A DNA stretch of 45,854 nt from Deltaproteobacteria bacterium GWC2_42_11 (lineage in GTDB: Bacteria; Desulfobacterota; GWC2-55-46; UBA9637; GWC2-42-11). The stretch covers positions 6,057 to 51,910 of the forward strand of contig MGPS01000006.1 in the NCBI GenBank assembly GCA_001797495.1. The letters run 5' to 3'. The position numbers were made by a program, and so were the translations under genes. The notes beneath the pieces were generated by a model. That model was not told the origin of the DNA, ran no database searches, and was given only the letters and a program-made list of their open reading frames with translations. Positions 9,146-19,291 of the stretch are shown here, piece by piece. How positions within the stretch are numbered: position 1 is the first letter of the stretch; each line of letters starts with the position of its first letter.

Positions 9146-9490
9146 ATGCAGGCTGTGCTGAAAAAGAATTCATTTACAGGAATACTGAGCCACCAGAGGA
9201 TAAAGGAAAGGCGCGATTTTAAAGACCCCGGCTTTTTATTCTCTGCAATTGCAGTGGTCACGGTAGTAGTGATGGTTATATTATTTTACCTGTGGAGCAG
9301 ACTTCTGACAGTAAGTATTGGTTATGAAATATCAAGGGCTGAAAGGGAAAGAATGGAATTCGCAAGGGAAACGGAGAGGTTAAAATTAGAGGTAGAGACG
9401 CTTAAGTCTCCGTCGAGGATAGAGGAGATAGCAAAAGGGGAACTTGGACTTATATATCCGCGTCAGGAACAGATTATAAAGGTAAGATGA
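9146..9490 (+). CDS. ftsL: Cell division protein FtsL
   Basis: Small single-TM protein with coiled coil in dcw position between rsmH and ftsI; SPSRIEEIAKGELGL. Confidence 0.85.
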   Translation: MQAVLKKNSFTGILSHQRIKERRDFKDPGFLFSAIAVVTVVVMVILFYLWSRLLTVSIGYEISRAERERMEFARETERLKLEVETLKSPSRIEEIAKGELGLIYPRQEQIIKVR

Positions 9491-11490
9491 AAGAATCCAA
9501 TATATGGCTTAAGTTTCGTATATTTACCGTCCTCATGCTGTTTTTTGCAGCGTTCATGGTTGTTTTTGTACGTGCATTTCAACTTCAGGTTGTGGAACGG
9601 GAGAAACTTAGAACTATTGCATCAAGGCAGTATTTTAAAGAGGTTACGCTTGTTCCTAAACGGGGCGCAATATTTGACAGGAATATGAAAGAACTGGCTG
9701 TTTCCACAGACGCGGTTTCTGTTTATGCACAACCTGAACGTATAGAAAATCCGAGAGAGGTTGTTAATGTCCTTGCCCCTGCTATCCCGATGGACAGAAG
9801 GGAGTTAATGGAAAAGATAAACAGGAACAGGCAGTTTGTGTGGATAAAGAGGAAGGTTGATTTCCATGCTGCAGAAAGACTTAAGGGTTTAAACCTGGAT
9901 GGGATAGGTGTTTTGACGGAAAATAAAAGATTTTATCCTAACCTGCAGCTCGCAAGCCATGTTATTGGTTTTGCAGGAATTGACTCAAACGGGCTTGAGG
10001 GGGTGGAGCGCAGGTTTGATGATTACCTGAAGGGGAATGCTTACAGGATAGTAGATGAACGGGATGCACATGGTGAGGCGATAATAAAGAATAACATTGA
10101 CAGGGATGCTGCAGCGAGAGGCATGGATATTGTCCTGACGATTGATAAGGTCATCCAGTTTATAACAGAGAAGGAACTGAACAGGGCTGTTGCATCAACA
10201 AGGGCAAAAGGAGGGGTGGCAATAGTTATGGACCCCAGGACAGGCGAAGTCCTTGCAATGGCAGTCTCCCCGGTATTCAACCCCAATTTGTTCTGGGAAT
10301 ACAGTCCCCGCTTCTGGAGGAATACAGGGGTTGCAGATGTATTTGAGCCAGGCTCAACATTCAAGTCTTTTCTTTTGTCAGCAGTTTTTGAAGAAGGTAT
10401 TGCTGCACCAACTGACAGGTTTTTTTGTGAAGATGGTGTGTACAGGGTTGGTGACAGAACAATTCACGATGCCCATAATAAAAGATACGGCTGGCTGACT
10501 GTTACAGACATAATAAGACATTCCAGCAATATAGGCGCAGTAAAGATCGGCGAAAAACTGGGGAAGGAGAAGTTCTACAGATACCTTAAGGAGTTTGGTT
10601 TTGGCTCAAAGACAGAGATAGATATGCCGGGTGAAGCGTCAGGTAATATGCCGCATGTTAAAAAATGGTCAAAGGTAACGCTTGGCACAATATCTTTCGG
10701 TCAGGGGGTGTCTGTTACAGGTATGCAACTTGTTACTGCATTTTCTGCTATCGCAAACAAGGGATATTTAATGAAACCGATTGTTGTCAAAAGTGTTATT
10801 GACAGGGATGGTAAGGTTGCAAAGGAATTTAATCCCGAAGTCAGAAGACGTGTTATAAGCGAAGAAACAGCGGTGAAGGTTACAGAGGTTTTAAAAGAGG
10901 TTATAAAAGAAGGCGGGTCCGGTGTAAAAGCAGCGGTAGACGGTTTTGAGGTTGCCGGCAAGACAGGAACAGCGCAAAAGCCTGACCTTTCAGCAGGCGG
11001 ATATTCAGAGGGGAGGTATATAAGTTCATTTATCGGTTTTGTCCCGGCTGATAACCCGAGAATCACTATCCTTGTTCTGATTGATGAGCCACGTGGTGAG
11101 TTTTACGGTGGTCAGGTTGCAGCACCTGTATTCAGAGAGATTGCAAGACAGAGCCTCCCGTATCTTGGTGTTTATGTGAATGGGAGAGTAGTTAAAGCAA
11201 GCAGCCTTATCCCCGGTATCGAGTATGAGGCAGACTCTGCAAAGATTGCCCCTGCAGTAGTAAGCAGGGGTATTAAGCAGGGAGATGAGATAGTCGATGA
11301 CCATTCTTCTGGCGGAAACGCATATATAATGCCTGATCTGGCAGGCAAGACTGTAAGACAGGTATTGAAGATATCAAGGGAGATACCGCTGGAGGTAAGG
11401 GTTGTGGGGAGCGGGAGGGCATTTCATCAGGACCCAATGTCGGGTGTGAGAATTATCCCAGGTGCTGTCTGTGAGGTGTGGTTCAGGTAA
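9487..11490 (+). CDS. ftsI: Peptidoglycan D,D-transpeptidase FtsI (PBP3-like) with C-terminal PASTA domain
   Basis: PKRGAIFDRN; EPGSTFKSF; HSSNIG; AGKTGTAQKP; PASTA-like MPDLAGKTVRQVLKI. Confidence 0.95.
   Translation: MKESNIWLKFRIFTVLMLFFAAFMVVFVRAFQLQVVEREKLRTIASRQYFKEVTLVPKRGAIFDRNMKELAVSTDAVSVYAQPERIENPREVVNVLAPAIPMDRRELMEKINRNRQFVWIKRKVDFHAAERLKGLNLDGIGVLTENKRFYPNLQLASHVIGFAGIDSNGLEGVERRFDDYLKGNAYRIVDERDAHGEAIIKNNIDRDAAARGMDIVLTIDKVIQFITEKELNRAVASTRAKGGVAIVMDPRTGEVLAMAVSPVFNPNLFWEYSPRFWRNTGVADVFEPGSTFKSFLLSAVFEEGIAAPTDRFFCEDGVYRVGDRTIHDAHNKRYGWLTVTDIIRHSSNIGAVKIGEKLGKEKFYRYLKEFGFGSKTEIDMPGEASGNMPHVKKWSKVTLGTISFGQGVSVTGMQLVTAFSAIANKGYLMKPIVVKSVIDRDGKVAKEFNPEVRRRVISEETAVKVTEVLKEVIKEGGSGVKAAVDGFEVAGKTGTAQKPDLSAGGYSEGRYISSFIGFVPADNPRITILVLIDEPRGEFYGGQVAAPVFREIARQSLPYLGVYVNGRVVKASSLIPGIEYEADSAKIAPAVVSRGIKQGDEIVDDHSSGGNAYIMPDLAGKTVRQVLKISREIPLEVRVVGSGRAFHQDPMSGVRIIPGAVCEVWFR
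11246..11283. repeat. In-frame palindromic repeat (CCCCTGC...GCAGGGG), copy in ftsI
   Basis: TTGCCCCTGCAGTAGTAAGCAGGGGTATTAAGCAGGGA; last 27 nt identical to 23481-23507 in ftsQ. Confidence 0.9.
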
Positions 11491-11491
11491 T

Positions 11492-13042
11492 ATGAAGTTG
11501 AAGGAGTTAATAGGTGTCCTGCCTTCAGGGCAGATGTTGAATACGCTGAAGGGATGGGAAATGGAGGTGGATATCAAAGGTATTGCATATGATTCCAGAG
11601 AGGTGAAGGATGGATATCTGTTTGCTGCACTCCATGGCAGGGATACAAACGGCCGTCGTTTTATCCCCGACGCGGTAAGAAATGGCGCTGCTGCAATCCT
11701 GGCAGAGGAAATGGGCAGCGGCACCACCATACCGCAGGTCATTGTTACTGATGCAAGAGAGTCTATGGCGAAACTTGCATGCAGGTTTTTTGGAGACCCT
11801 TCAAAGGAACTTGTCCTTATAGGTGTTACAGGTACGAACGGGAAGACAACAACAACATATCTTATTGAGTCAATACTTAGGCAGGCAGGGTTTAAGCCGG
11901 GTGTCATAGGCACAATAAACTACAGGTATATAAATATGGTATTTGATGCGCCGCATACAACCCCTGAAGCGCCTGACCTGCAGAAGATATTAAGAGATAT
12001 GGCTTCAAGCGGAGTAACGCACTGCATAATGGAAGTTTCATCACATGCCCTTTCGCAGAAGAGGGTTGATGGGTGTAATTTCTTGTGCGGCATATTTACA
12101 AACCTTACACAGGAACACCTTGATTACCACGGCACCATGGGAGATTATTTCAGGAGCAAGGCAAGACTGTTTGAAGAATTTCTCCCGTATTCAGAAGGCA
12201 GTTCGTTTGCTGTAATAAACATTGATGATGATTGGGGGGGGGGTATCAAAAGGGATGTATCTGTACACACGATAGAATACAGTCTGCATAAGGGGGCTGA
12301 TGTATATCCTGATGATGTAAAATTTTCAGACAGTGGTATTGATGCCGTGCTTTCAACACCGATGGGCAGGATGCATATCTCGTCAGTGTTGCTTGGGCAA
12401 TACAACCTCCAGAATATAATGGCTGCAGCATGTGCGGGGATAGGTCTTGGAATAAGTATAGATATTATTAAGAAGGGGGTTGCAAGCCTCAATCGTGTAC
12501 CGGGAAGAGTAGAAAGGATATCGTCAAAACCTGGATTCCATGCAGTTGTTGATTATGCACACACAGGTGATGCCCTTTTTAGGCTGCTCACCACAATAAG
12601 GAATCTGGCAAAGGCAAGGGTTATAACAGTATTTGGCTGCGGTGGAAACAGGGACAGAGGAAAAAGACCGATTATGGGTGAGGTTGCGGCAAGGCTGAGC
12701 GATATTGTAATCATTACATCCGATAATCCGAGAAACGAAGACCCGCTTGAGATTATCAGGGAAATAGAAAAAGGGATAAAAACAGGGGTCAAAAAGGTTT
12801 CAATTGAAGAATTTGCTCAGCACTCAGCACTCAACACTCAACACTGTTTTTATGCAGTAATCCCTGATAGGAGAGAGGCTATTGAAAAGGCTGTAAACAT
12901 TGCAAGGAAAGACGACTTTGTCGTTATTGCAGGCAAAGGGCATGAGAAGTGCCAGATTACAGGGGATAGTAAAATACTATTTGATGATGTTGAAGAGGTG
13001 AAGAGGGCGATCCGTGCCATGGAGCAGAAATGTTTAAACTGA
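11492..13042 (+). CDS. murE: UDP-N-acetylmuramoyl-tripeptide synthetase family ligase MurE
   Basis: [54 protein letters not shown]. Confidence 0.96.
   Translation: MKLKELIGVLPSGQMLNTLKGWEMEVDIKGIAYDSREVKDGYLFAALHGRDTNGRRFIPDAVRNGAAAILAEEMGSGTTIPQVIVTDARESMAKLACRFFGDPSKELVLIGVTGTNGKTTTTYLIESILRQAGFKPGVIGTINYRYINMVFDAPHTTPEAPDLQKILRDMASSGVTHCIMEVSSHALSQKRVDGCNFLCGIFTNLTQEHLDYHGTMGDYFRSKARLFEEFLPYSEGSSFAVINIDDDWGGGIKRDVSVHTIEYSLHKGADVYPDDVKFSDSGIDAVLSTPMGRMHISSVLLGQYNLQNIMAAACAGIGLGISIDIIKKGVASLNRVPGRVERISSKPGFHAVVDYAHTGDALFRLLTTIRNLAKARVITVFGCGGNRDRGKRPIMGEVAARLSDIVIITSDNPRNEDPLEIIREIEKGIKTGVKKVSIEEFAQHSALNTQHCFYAVIPDRREAIEKAVNIARKDDFVVIAGKGHEKCQITGDSKILFDDVEEVKRAIRAMEQKCLN
12818..12845. repeat. 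Heptad array (4 units) in frame in murE
   Basis: CAGCACT CAGCACT CAACACT CAACACT, encoding QHSALNTQH. Confidence 0.9.
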
Positions 13043-14451
13043 CAATAAAAGAGGTTGTAAGTGCGGTTAAAGGTAGTCTTATCGCAGGTGATGAGAATAT
13101 TGAGATAAGAGGTGTTTCAACTGACTCAAGGACAATAAAACCGGGTGAGATATTCTTTGCACTTACCGGTCCAAATTTTGACGGCAACAGGTTTGCAGGG
13201 GCTGCGTTAAAAAAAGGCGCTTCTGCCATTGTTGTAAACGCACCTCTGCAATTACCCGGAATACCGGAGGGGCAGCCTGTCCCTGCATGTTTTAAGCAGG
13301 GAGCGGTAGTTTATACAGATGATGTGCTTGAAGCACTTGGAAGACTTGCAAGGTACTGGCGGATTATGTATCCCCTGCCTCTCATTGCAGTCAGCGGCAG
13401 CTGCGGCAAGACTACTACAAAGGAGATGATAGCGTCAATACTGAGAGTGTCGCGCACAATCATTAAGACAGAGGGCAACATGAATAATCTTATAGGCATG
13501 CCCCTTACACTGCTGGGGCTGGACAAAAGGCATAATGCGGCAGTTGTTGAACTCGGCATAAGTGAAAGGGGTGAAATGACAAGACTTGTAAATATATGCA
13601 TGCCAGATGTTTCGGTGCTTACAAATATATGTGAGGCACACCTTAAAACCCTTAAAAATATTGAAGGGGTGGCATACGCAAAGGGTGAAATATTTTCAGG
13701 ACTCAAACCTGACGGCATTGCTGTAGTAAACATTGATGACCCGTGGATTGTAAAGATTACCGAACCTGTGAAGCAGAAAAAGATTACCTTCAGCCTGGAA
13801 ACTGATGCAGTTGTATCCCTTAAAGGGTACTCAAAAAGGGACGGGATAGTGGATGCGCAATTCAGGGTGAGAGGAAGGGATATAAAGGCAGGGATTGTTG
13901 GAGAAGGGCTCCATAACCTTTCAAACGTCGCCTGTGCTATCGCAGCAAGTCTGGCAGTAGGCGCTGAAGAGGAAGATATAGTCAGGGGTCTTGGAGACTT
14001 CAAGCCTCTGCACGGCAGGATGGAGGTTATAAGACTCAATAATAGTGTTACAGTAATAGATGATACATATAATGCAAACCCGGCATCTGTTGAATCTTCT
14101 CTGAGAAGCCTTGCTGACATGAAGGGAAGGAGGATAGCAGTACTGGGTGATATGCTTGAACTCGGAGATGCATCCAGGGACAGGCATAAGAACATAGGCA
14201 GGATAGCAGGGAGGCTGGGACTGGACATTTTATTTGCAGTTGGTGAGTTCAGCAGGGACATTACTGATGGTGCTGTTGAAGTCGGGATGGGGTGTAATTC
14301 TATCATGGCTGTAAGTAACAAGTCAGATGCCGTAGAGGGCATTAAAGATATAATCAGCAGCGGGGATATTCTGCTTGTAAAGGGTTCAAGGGCTGCAGGT
14401 ATGGAAGATGTCGTTGAGAAACTGGTGATGATGGCAGGAGGGAGGATATAG
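13030..14451 (+). CDS. murF: UDP-N-acetylmuramoyl-tripeptide--D-alanyl-D-alanine ligase
   Basis: [46 protein letters not shown]. Confidence 0.96.
   Translation: MFKLTIKEVVSAVKGSLIAGDENIEIRGVSTDSRTIKPGEIFFALTGPNFDGNRFAGAALKKGASAIVVNAPLQLPGIPEGQPVPACFKQGAVVYTDDVLEALGRLARYWRIMYPLPLIAVSGSCGKTTTKEMIASILRVSRTIIKTEGNMNNLIGMPLTLLGLDKRHNAAVVELGISERGEMTRLVNICMPDVSVLTNICEAHLKTLKNIEGVAYAKGEIFSGLKPDGIAVVNIDDPWIVKITEPVKQKKITFSLETDAVVSLKGYSKRDGIVDAQFRVRGRDIKAGIVGEGLHNLSNVACAIAASLAVGAEEEDIVRGLGDFKPLHGRMEVIRLNNSVTVIDDTYNANPASVESSLRSLADMKGRRIAVLGDMLELGDASRDRHKNIGRIAGRLGLDILFAVGEFSRDITDGAVEVGMGCNSIMAVSNKSDAVEGIKDIISSGDILLVKGSRAAGMEDVVEKLVMMAGGRI
13276..13302. repeat. In-frame palindromic repeat, copy in murF
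   Basis: CCTGTCCCTGCATGTTTTAAGCAGGGA (stem TCCCTGC/GCAGGGA). Confidence 0.75.
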
Positions 14452-14452
14452 A

Positions 14453-15526
14453 ATGCTGTATCATCTGTTATATCCATTGCATACATATCATACGGTCTTT
14501 AATGTATTCCAGTATATTACATTCAGGACTATATATGCGGTTATCACCGCCCTTGTCTTGAGTTTTATTTTAGGCCCTTACATTATAAGAAAACTTTCTC
14601 TTATGCAGATTGGACAGGTCATAAGAAAGGACGGCCCCCCGAATCATATAAGCAAAGAAGGCACGCCGACAATGGGGGGAACGCTGATAATCTTTGCGGT
14701 TGTAATCCCGACGCTGTTGTGGGCAAACCTTACAAATCTTTATGTCTGGCTGCTTATAATTATAACACTTGGTTTTGGGGCAATAGGATTTATTGATGAT
14801 TATATAAAATTGGTTAAAAAGAACAGCGAAGGTCTCTGGCCGAGATATAAGTTGTTATGGCAGTTTTTTATAGCGTTAATAGTTGCAGTATTTCTGTATA
14901 TGAGCGGTTTTGACACCAATATCTCAGTCCCTTTTTTCAAGGATGTAAAGATTGACCTTGGTTTCCTCTATGTGCCGTTTGTTATGCTCGTAATAGTCGG
15001 GGCATCAAATGCAGTCAATCTTACTGACGGGCTGGACGGGCTTGCCATAGGTCCTGTAATGATAGCCTCTGCAACATACATGCTTTTTGCATATCTGTCG
15101 GGTCATGTAAAGATAGCAAACTATTTGCAAATATTATATGTGCCGAGAAGCGGGGAACTGACAATATTTGCAGGTGCAATGGTCGGCGCGAGTCTTGGCT
15201 TTCTCTGGTTCAATACATATCCTGCACAGGTATTTATGGGTGATGTTGGTTCACTGGCGCTTGGCGGGGCGCTGGGCACACTGGCGGTTATTACAAAGCA
15301 TGAGATACTCCTTATGCTTGTCGGCGGGATATTCGTTGTTGAGGCACTCTCAGTTATATTTCAGGTAAGTTCATATAAGATGAGCGGTAAAAGGATTTTT
15401 AAGATGGCGCCAATACACCACCACTTTGAACTAAAGGGCTGGCCTGAGCCCAGGATAATTGTGAGGTTCTGGATTATTTCAATAATACTTTCACTCATAG
15501 CAATAAGTACACTCAAACTGAGATGA
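14453..15526 (+). CDS. mraY: Phospho-N-acetylmuramoyl-pentapeptide-transferase
   Basis: [44 protein letters not shown]. Confidence 0.97.
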   Translation: MLYHLLYPLHTYHTVFNVFQYITFRTIYAVITALVLSFILGPYIIRKLSLMQIGQVIRKDGPPNHISKEGTPTMGGTLIIFAVVIPTLLWANLTNLYVWLLIIITLGFGAIGFIDDYIKLVKKNSEGLWPRYKLLWQFFIALIVAVFLYMSGFDTNISVPFFKDVKIDLGFLYVPFVMLVIVGASNAVNLTDGLDGLAIGPVMIASATYMLFAYLSGHVKIANYLQILYVPRSGELTIFAGAMVGASLGFLWFNTYPAQVFMGDVGSLALGGALGTLAVITKHEILLMLVGGIFVVEALSVIFQVSSYKMSGKRIFKMAPIHHHFELKGWPEPRIIVRFWIISIILSLIAISTLKLR

Positions 15527-16929
15527 ATGAGACGCAAAAAACTAAAAGCGAAAAACGAAATGACCTGAAAGGCAAACGGGTTCTTATTGTAGGTTTTGCG
15601 TGCACAGGGCTTTCAATAGTAAGGTTTTTAAAAAAGAAAGGCGCAATCGTTACCGTAACGGACTCAAAACCAATAGGTCAGTTGAAGGGCATACAGGAGG
15701 TTATGGGTGACCCTGCTCGGCGGGGTGAAGGCATCAGGGTTGAAGCAGGCGGACATCCGAAAGAGATTTTTATGGATGCAGATCTTATAGTTATGAGTCC
15801 GGGTGTGCCTATGACCATAGAGCCTGTAAATGAAGCAAGAAAGGCAGGCATAGATATTATGAGCGAGATAGAACTCGCATACAGTTTTATAGATGCGCCA
15901 ATCATTGCTGTAACAGGCACAAACGGGAAGACCACTACAACAGCGCTTCTTGGAAGGGTTTTGCGGGATGCCGGCAAGTCTCTTTTTGTAGGCGGGAACA
16001 TAGGCACGCCGCTTATTGAGTATGCCATGGGAGATGAGAGTTATGACTATGCAGTCGCAGAGGTCAGTAGTTTCCAGTTAGAGGGGATAAGGAGGTTCAG
16101 GCCATTTATATCTGTACTGCTTAATATTACGGAAGACCATATGGACAGGTATAGAGACTTTAAGGAATATGCGGAGGCAAAATTTAATATCTTCAGAAAT
16201 CAGGGTGAAGGGGATATCGCGGTTGTGAATATAGATGACCCTGCTATAAGGGAATGGATTAAAGACAACGGGGCAGGGTTTAAGGCAAGGGTTATCCCGT
16301 TTAGCAGCAGGAAGATGCTTTCAAGGGGTGTGTATTTTACAGGGAAAGAGATTGTATATTCGAAAAACGGTTCCAGTGCAGTTTATCCAACAGCCGAATT
16401 TAAATTAAAGGGCATACATAATATAGAAAACATAATGGCTGTAATAGCAGTTGCAAAGGAGTGCGGGATTGACGACAACAATATCCTGAATAGTGTGAAT
16501 AATTTCAGCGCCCTCCCGCACAGGGTGGAGTTTGTAAGGGAGTTAGACGGTGTTTTATACTACGACGATTCAAAGGGGACGAACATAGGTGCGCTGCAGA
16601 AGAGCCTTGCAGGGTTTGAACCGCCCATCATACTTATAGCAGGCGGTAAGGACAAGGGTGGTGATTACAAGGTATTAAGGGACTTAGTAAAGGAAAAGGT
16701 AAAACTCCTGATTTTGATAGGTGAGGCAAGGGACAAAATGAAGTCTGCACTTGGCGGCTGCACAGAGCCCCTGATCGCTTCATCAATGGAAGATGCTGTC
16801 AGGGAGGCATACGAAAATGCAGAGAAAGGGGACATTGTATTGCTTTCGCCCGCATGTTCCAGTTTTGATATGTTTCGGGATTACAAAGAAAGAGGCGATG
16901 TTTTCAGGAGATTGGTTGAGGCGCTGTAA
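15523..16929 (+). CDS. murD: UDP-N-acetylmuramoyl-L-alanine--D-glutamate ligase
   Basis: [63 protein letters not shown]. Confidence 0.96.
   Translation: MNETQKTKSEKRNDLKGKRVLIVGFACTGLSIVRFLKKKGAIVTVTDSKPIGQLKGIQEVMGDPARRGEGIRVEAGGHPKEIFMDADLIVMSPGVPMTIEPVNEARKAGIDIMSEIELAYSFIDAPIIAVTGTNGKTTTTALLGRVLRDAGKSLFVGGNIGTPLIEYAMGDESYDYAVAEVSSFQLEGIRRFRPFISVLLNITEDHMDRYRDFKEYAEAKFNIFRNQGEGDIAVVNIDDPAIREWIKDNGAGFKARVIPFSSRKMLSRGVYFTGKEIVYSKNGSSAVYPTAEFKLKGIHNIENIMAVIAVAKECGIDDNNILNSVNNFSALPHRVEFVRELDGVLYYDDSKGTNIGALQKSLAGFEPPIILIAGGKDKGGDYKVLRDLVKEKVKLLILIGEARDKMKSALGGCTEPLIASSMEDAVREAYENAEKGDIVLLSPACSSFDMFRDYKERGDVFRRLVEAL
15531..15565. repeat. Degenerate heptad array at murD 5' end
   Basis: GACGCAA AAAACTA AAAGCGA AAAACGA AATGACC, encoding [12 protein letters not shown]. 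Confidence 0.55.
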
Positions 16930-16949
16930 ATATAGGTAGAGGCATAGGT

Positions 16950-17012
16950 ATAGTAGGTTGTGTCAATCTTAAGCGGACACAACAGATGGATGCGCTTCAC
17001 CAATCCTACTAT
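16950..17012. repeat. Nested inverted repeat upstream of ftsW
   Basis: ATAGTAGG (16950-16957) ... CCTACTAT (17005-17012), enclosing GTTGTGTC/GACACAAC (16957-16964/16976-16983). Confidence 0.75.
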
Positions 17013-17013
17013 G

Positions 17014-17055
17014 CTCAAGACCCCAGACTCAAGTCTTAAGTCTTATGTCTGGTTC
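17014..17055. repeat. Heptad array (6 units) upstream of ftsW
   Basis: CTCAAGA CCCCAGA CTCAAGT CTTAAGT CTTATGT CTGGTTC. Confidence 0.75.
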
Positions 17056-17060
17056 TAAAC

Positions 17061-18161
17061 ATGATAAAGGCACGGGAGATAGATAAACTTTTAATAATTT
17101 CAACGCTTCTTTTATTCGCCACAGGGGTTTTGATGACCTATTCGACCACATATATCATGGCAATAAAAAGATATGGCGACGGGTATTTCTTTATGAAAAA
17201 GCACCTCTGGTCCGGCATTATTGCTTTGACGATGTTTATGATCTCAATGCGGGTTCCGTACCAGACTTACAGGAGGTTTGTATACCCTCTCCTTATATTG
17301 AGCGTAATCATGCTCATCCTTGTTCTCATGCCCGGCATAGGGCATACAGTCGGCGGTGCAAGGCGGTGGTTGAAGATAGGTTCTTTTACATTTCAGCCGT
17401 CAGAGTTTGCAAAACTCTCTGTGATTATATACCTTGCATACTCCCTTTCTAAAAAAAAGGAGAAGGTAAAAATATTTTCAATAGGTTTTCTGCCTCATAT
17501 CGTTGTCACAGGCGCCGTAATGCTTCTGGTGCTGATGGAGAGAGACTTCGGGACAACAATGTCACTTGGCGCGATAGCACTGATTATGATGTTTGCTGCA
17601 GGTGTCAGGATAAGCCACATTATGTCCATTTTTGCGGCAGCAATACCCTTTGTATATATCATTGTTACAAAGAAGGGCTACATGATGGATAGGATAATGG
17701 TTTTTCTGAACCCATGGGAAGACCCTGCAGGCAAGGGTTTTCAGATAATACAGTCTTTCCTTGCATTTGGTGCGGGCGGGGTATGGGGTACCGGTCTCGG
17801 AGAGGGTAAACAGAAACTCTTTTATCTGCCTGAGGCACATACAGACTTTATCTTTTCTGTTATAGGCGAGGAACTGGGACTTATAGGAATCGGCGCCATA
17901 ATATTCCTGTATCTTGTTTTCCTCATTTCAGGAATAAGGATTTCATTAAGGGCGCCAGACCTGTACGGTACTTATCTCGCAATAGGCCTGACGCTCCTTG
18001 TTTCTCTTCAGGCGGTTGTCAATATGGCTGTTGTAACAGGACTCCTGCCAACAAAGGGGTTGACGCTGCCCTTTATCAGTTACGGGGGGACATCCCTCCT
18101 TGTAAATATGATAGGTGTAGGGATGCTTCTGAATATTTATATAAAAGGTCAGGAGACTTAA
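17061..18161 (+). CDS. ftsW: Peptidoglycan glycosyltransferase FtsW
   Basis: SEDS family: GGARRWLKIGSFTFQPSEFAKLS; GLGEGKQKLFYLPEAHTDFIFSVIGEELG; LPFISYGGTSLL. Confidence 0.96.
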   Translation: MIKAREIDKLLIISTLLLFATGVLMTYSTTYIMAIKRYGDGYFFMKKHLWSGIIALTMFMISMRVPYQTYRRFVYPLLILSVIMLILVLMPGIGHTVGGARRWLKIGSFTFQPSEFAKLSVIIYLAYSLSKKKEKVKIFSIGFLPHIVVTGAVMLLVLMERDFGTTMSLGAIALIMMFAAGVRISHIMSIFAAAIPFVYIIVTKKGYMMDRIMVFLNPWEDPAGKGFQIIQSFLAFGAGGVWGTGLGEGKQKLFYLPEAHTDFIFSVIGEELGLIGIGAIIFLYLVFLISGIRISLRAPDLYGTYLAIGLTLLVSLQAVVNMAVVTGLLPTKGLTLPFISYGGTSLLVNMIGVGMLLNIYIKGQET

Positions 18162-19244
18162 TTGAGGGTAATACTTGCGTGTGGAGGCACTGGGGGGCAT
18201 TTGTTCCCTGCAATTGCCCTGGCAGAGGCATTAAGGGATAAAGATGAAAAGTGCAGCATATTGTTTATAGGAAGCAAGAAGGGGCTGGAAGAGAAGGTAT
18301 TATCCAGATATGGTTTTCCGCTCAGGACACTTGAGGTCTATGGAATAAAGGGGAAGGGTATATTTGATAAATCGTTCTCTTTTTTAAAGGCAGGTCTGGC
18401 GACAATAAGTTCAGTGGGGATGATAAGGGAGTTCAAGCCTGATTTTGTGATAGGCACAGGCGGTTACTCTTCAGGACCAGTTGTAATTGCAGCGAAGGTT
18501 ATGGGGATAAGGACAGCAATACTTGAGCAGAACACACTACCAGGTGCAACAAACAGGTTCCTTGGCAAATATGTTGACAGAGTATTCCTTGCCTTCCCTG
18601 AGACCGTCAGATTTTTCAGGACTGAAAAGGTCGTGGTCGCAGGAAACCCTGTCAGAAAGGAGATACGAGAAATCTCAAAACTCAAAACTCAAAACTCAGA
18701 ACGCAAAACTATTCTTGTATTCGGCGGAAGTCAGGGGGCAAAGGCTATAAATTCAATATTTCTGGACTCGCTTAATTATCTTAAAGACAGGTTTGATTTG
18801 CACATTATACACCAGACAGGCGAAGAGGATTATGAAAGGGTAATGGAGGTATATGATAAATTTCAAATTTCAAATTTCAAATTTCAAATTTTTAGATTCA
18901 TTGATGATATGGCAGGGGCATACAGTAAGGCTGATATAGTTATATGCAGAAGCGGAGCAACAAGCATTGCAGAGATTACAGCAATAGGTAAGGTGTCCAT
19001 ACTCATACCTTACCCGTATGCGTCAGATAACCACCAGGAGGTTAATGCGAGGTATTTGTCAGATAAAGGCGCTGCAATAATGTTGAGACAGGAAGATATA
19101 AAAGGAGAAAAACTTGCAGAGGTCATTATAAGGCTCTATGAAAGTAAAAATGAATTACAGGAGATAGGAGAAAGGGCTTTGAAACTCGGCAATCTAAATG
19201 CAGGGAGTATTATAGCAGAAGAGATTTATGCATTAGGCAGTTAA
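18162..19244 (+). CDS. murG: UDP-N-acetylglucosamine--N-acetylmuramyl-(pentapeptide) pyrophosphoryl-undecaprenol N-acetylglucosamine transferase
   Basis: ACGGTGGHLFPAIALAEAL; GTGGYSSGPVVIAA; EQNTLPGATNR; FGGSQGA; RSGATSIAEITA; TTG start. Confidence 0.96.
   Translation: MRVILACGGTGGHLFPAIALAEALRDKDEKCSILFIGSKKGLEEKVLSRYGFPLRTLEVYGIKGKGIFDKSFSFLKAGLATISSVGMIREFKPDFVIGTGGYSSGPVVIAAKVMGIRTAILEQNTLPGATNRFLGKYVDRVFLAFPETVRFFRTEKVVVAGNPVRKEIREISKLKTQNSERKTILVFGGSQGAKAINSIFLDSLNYLKDRFDLHIIHQTGEEDYERVMEVYDKFQISNFKFQIFRFIDDMAGAYSKADIVICRSGATSIAEITAIGKVSILIPYPYASDNHQEVNARYLSDKGAAIMLRQEDIKGEKLAEVIIRLYESKNELQEIGERALKLGNLNAGSIIAEEIYALGS
18670..18711. repeat. Heptad array (6 units) in frame in murG
   Basis: AAATCTC AAAACTC AAAACTC AAAACTC AGAACGC AAAACTA, encoding ISKLKTQNSERKT. 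Confidence 0.92.
18858..18892. repeat. Heptad array (5 units) in frame in murG
   Basis: AAATTTC x4 + AAATTTT, encoding KFQISNFKFQIF. Confidence 0.92.
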
Positions 19245-19288
19245 GAGTTTCGGGTTTAGAGTTAACTCAAGACTAGAGACTGAGAATA
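19240..19288. repeat. Heptad array (7 units) across murG stop / murC leader
   Basis: GTTAAGA GTTTCGG GTTTAGA GTTAACT CAAGACT AGAGACT GAGAATA. Confidence 0.8.
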
Positions 19289-19291
19289 AGG

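Noticed and set aside
13311-14486. 391-aa minus-strand ORF opposite murF
   Set aside because: Shadow ORF of a well-supported murF; low-complexity Ser/Leu/Pro-rich translation without recognisable domain. The same holds for most other antisense ORFs in the track.
15711-15729. MurD segment GDPARRGE (CCCTGCTCGGCGGGG) as a further in-frame palindromic repeat
   Set aside because: Lacks the ATTAAGCAGGG core; too short to assign without alignment.
18670-18892. Heptad arrays as a CRISPR array
   Set aside because: Units are 7 nt, contiguous, degenerate and coding; no 23-40 nt repeats with unique spacers and no cas genes in the window.
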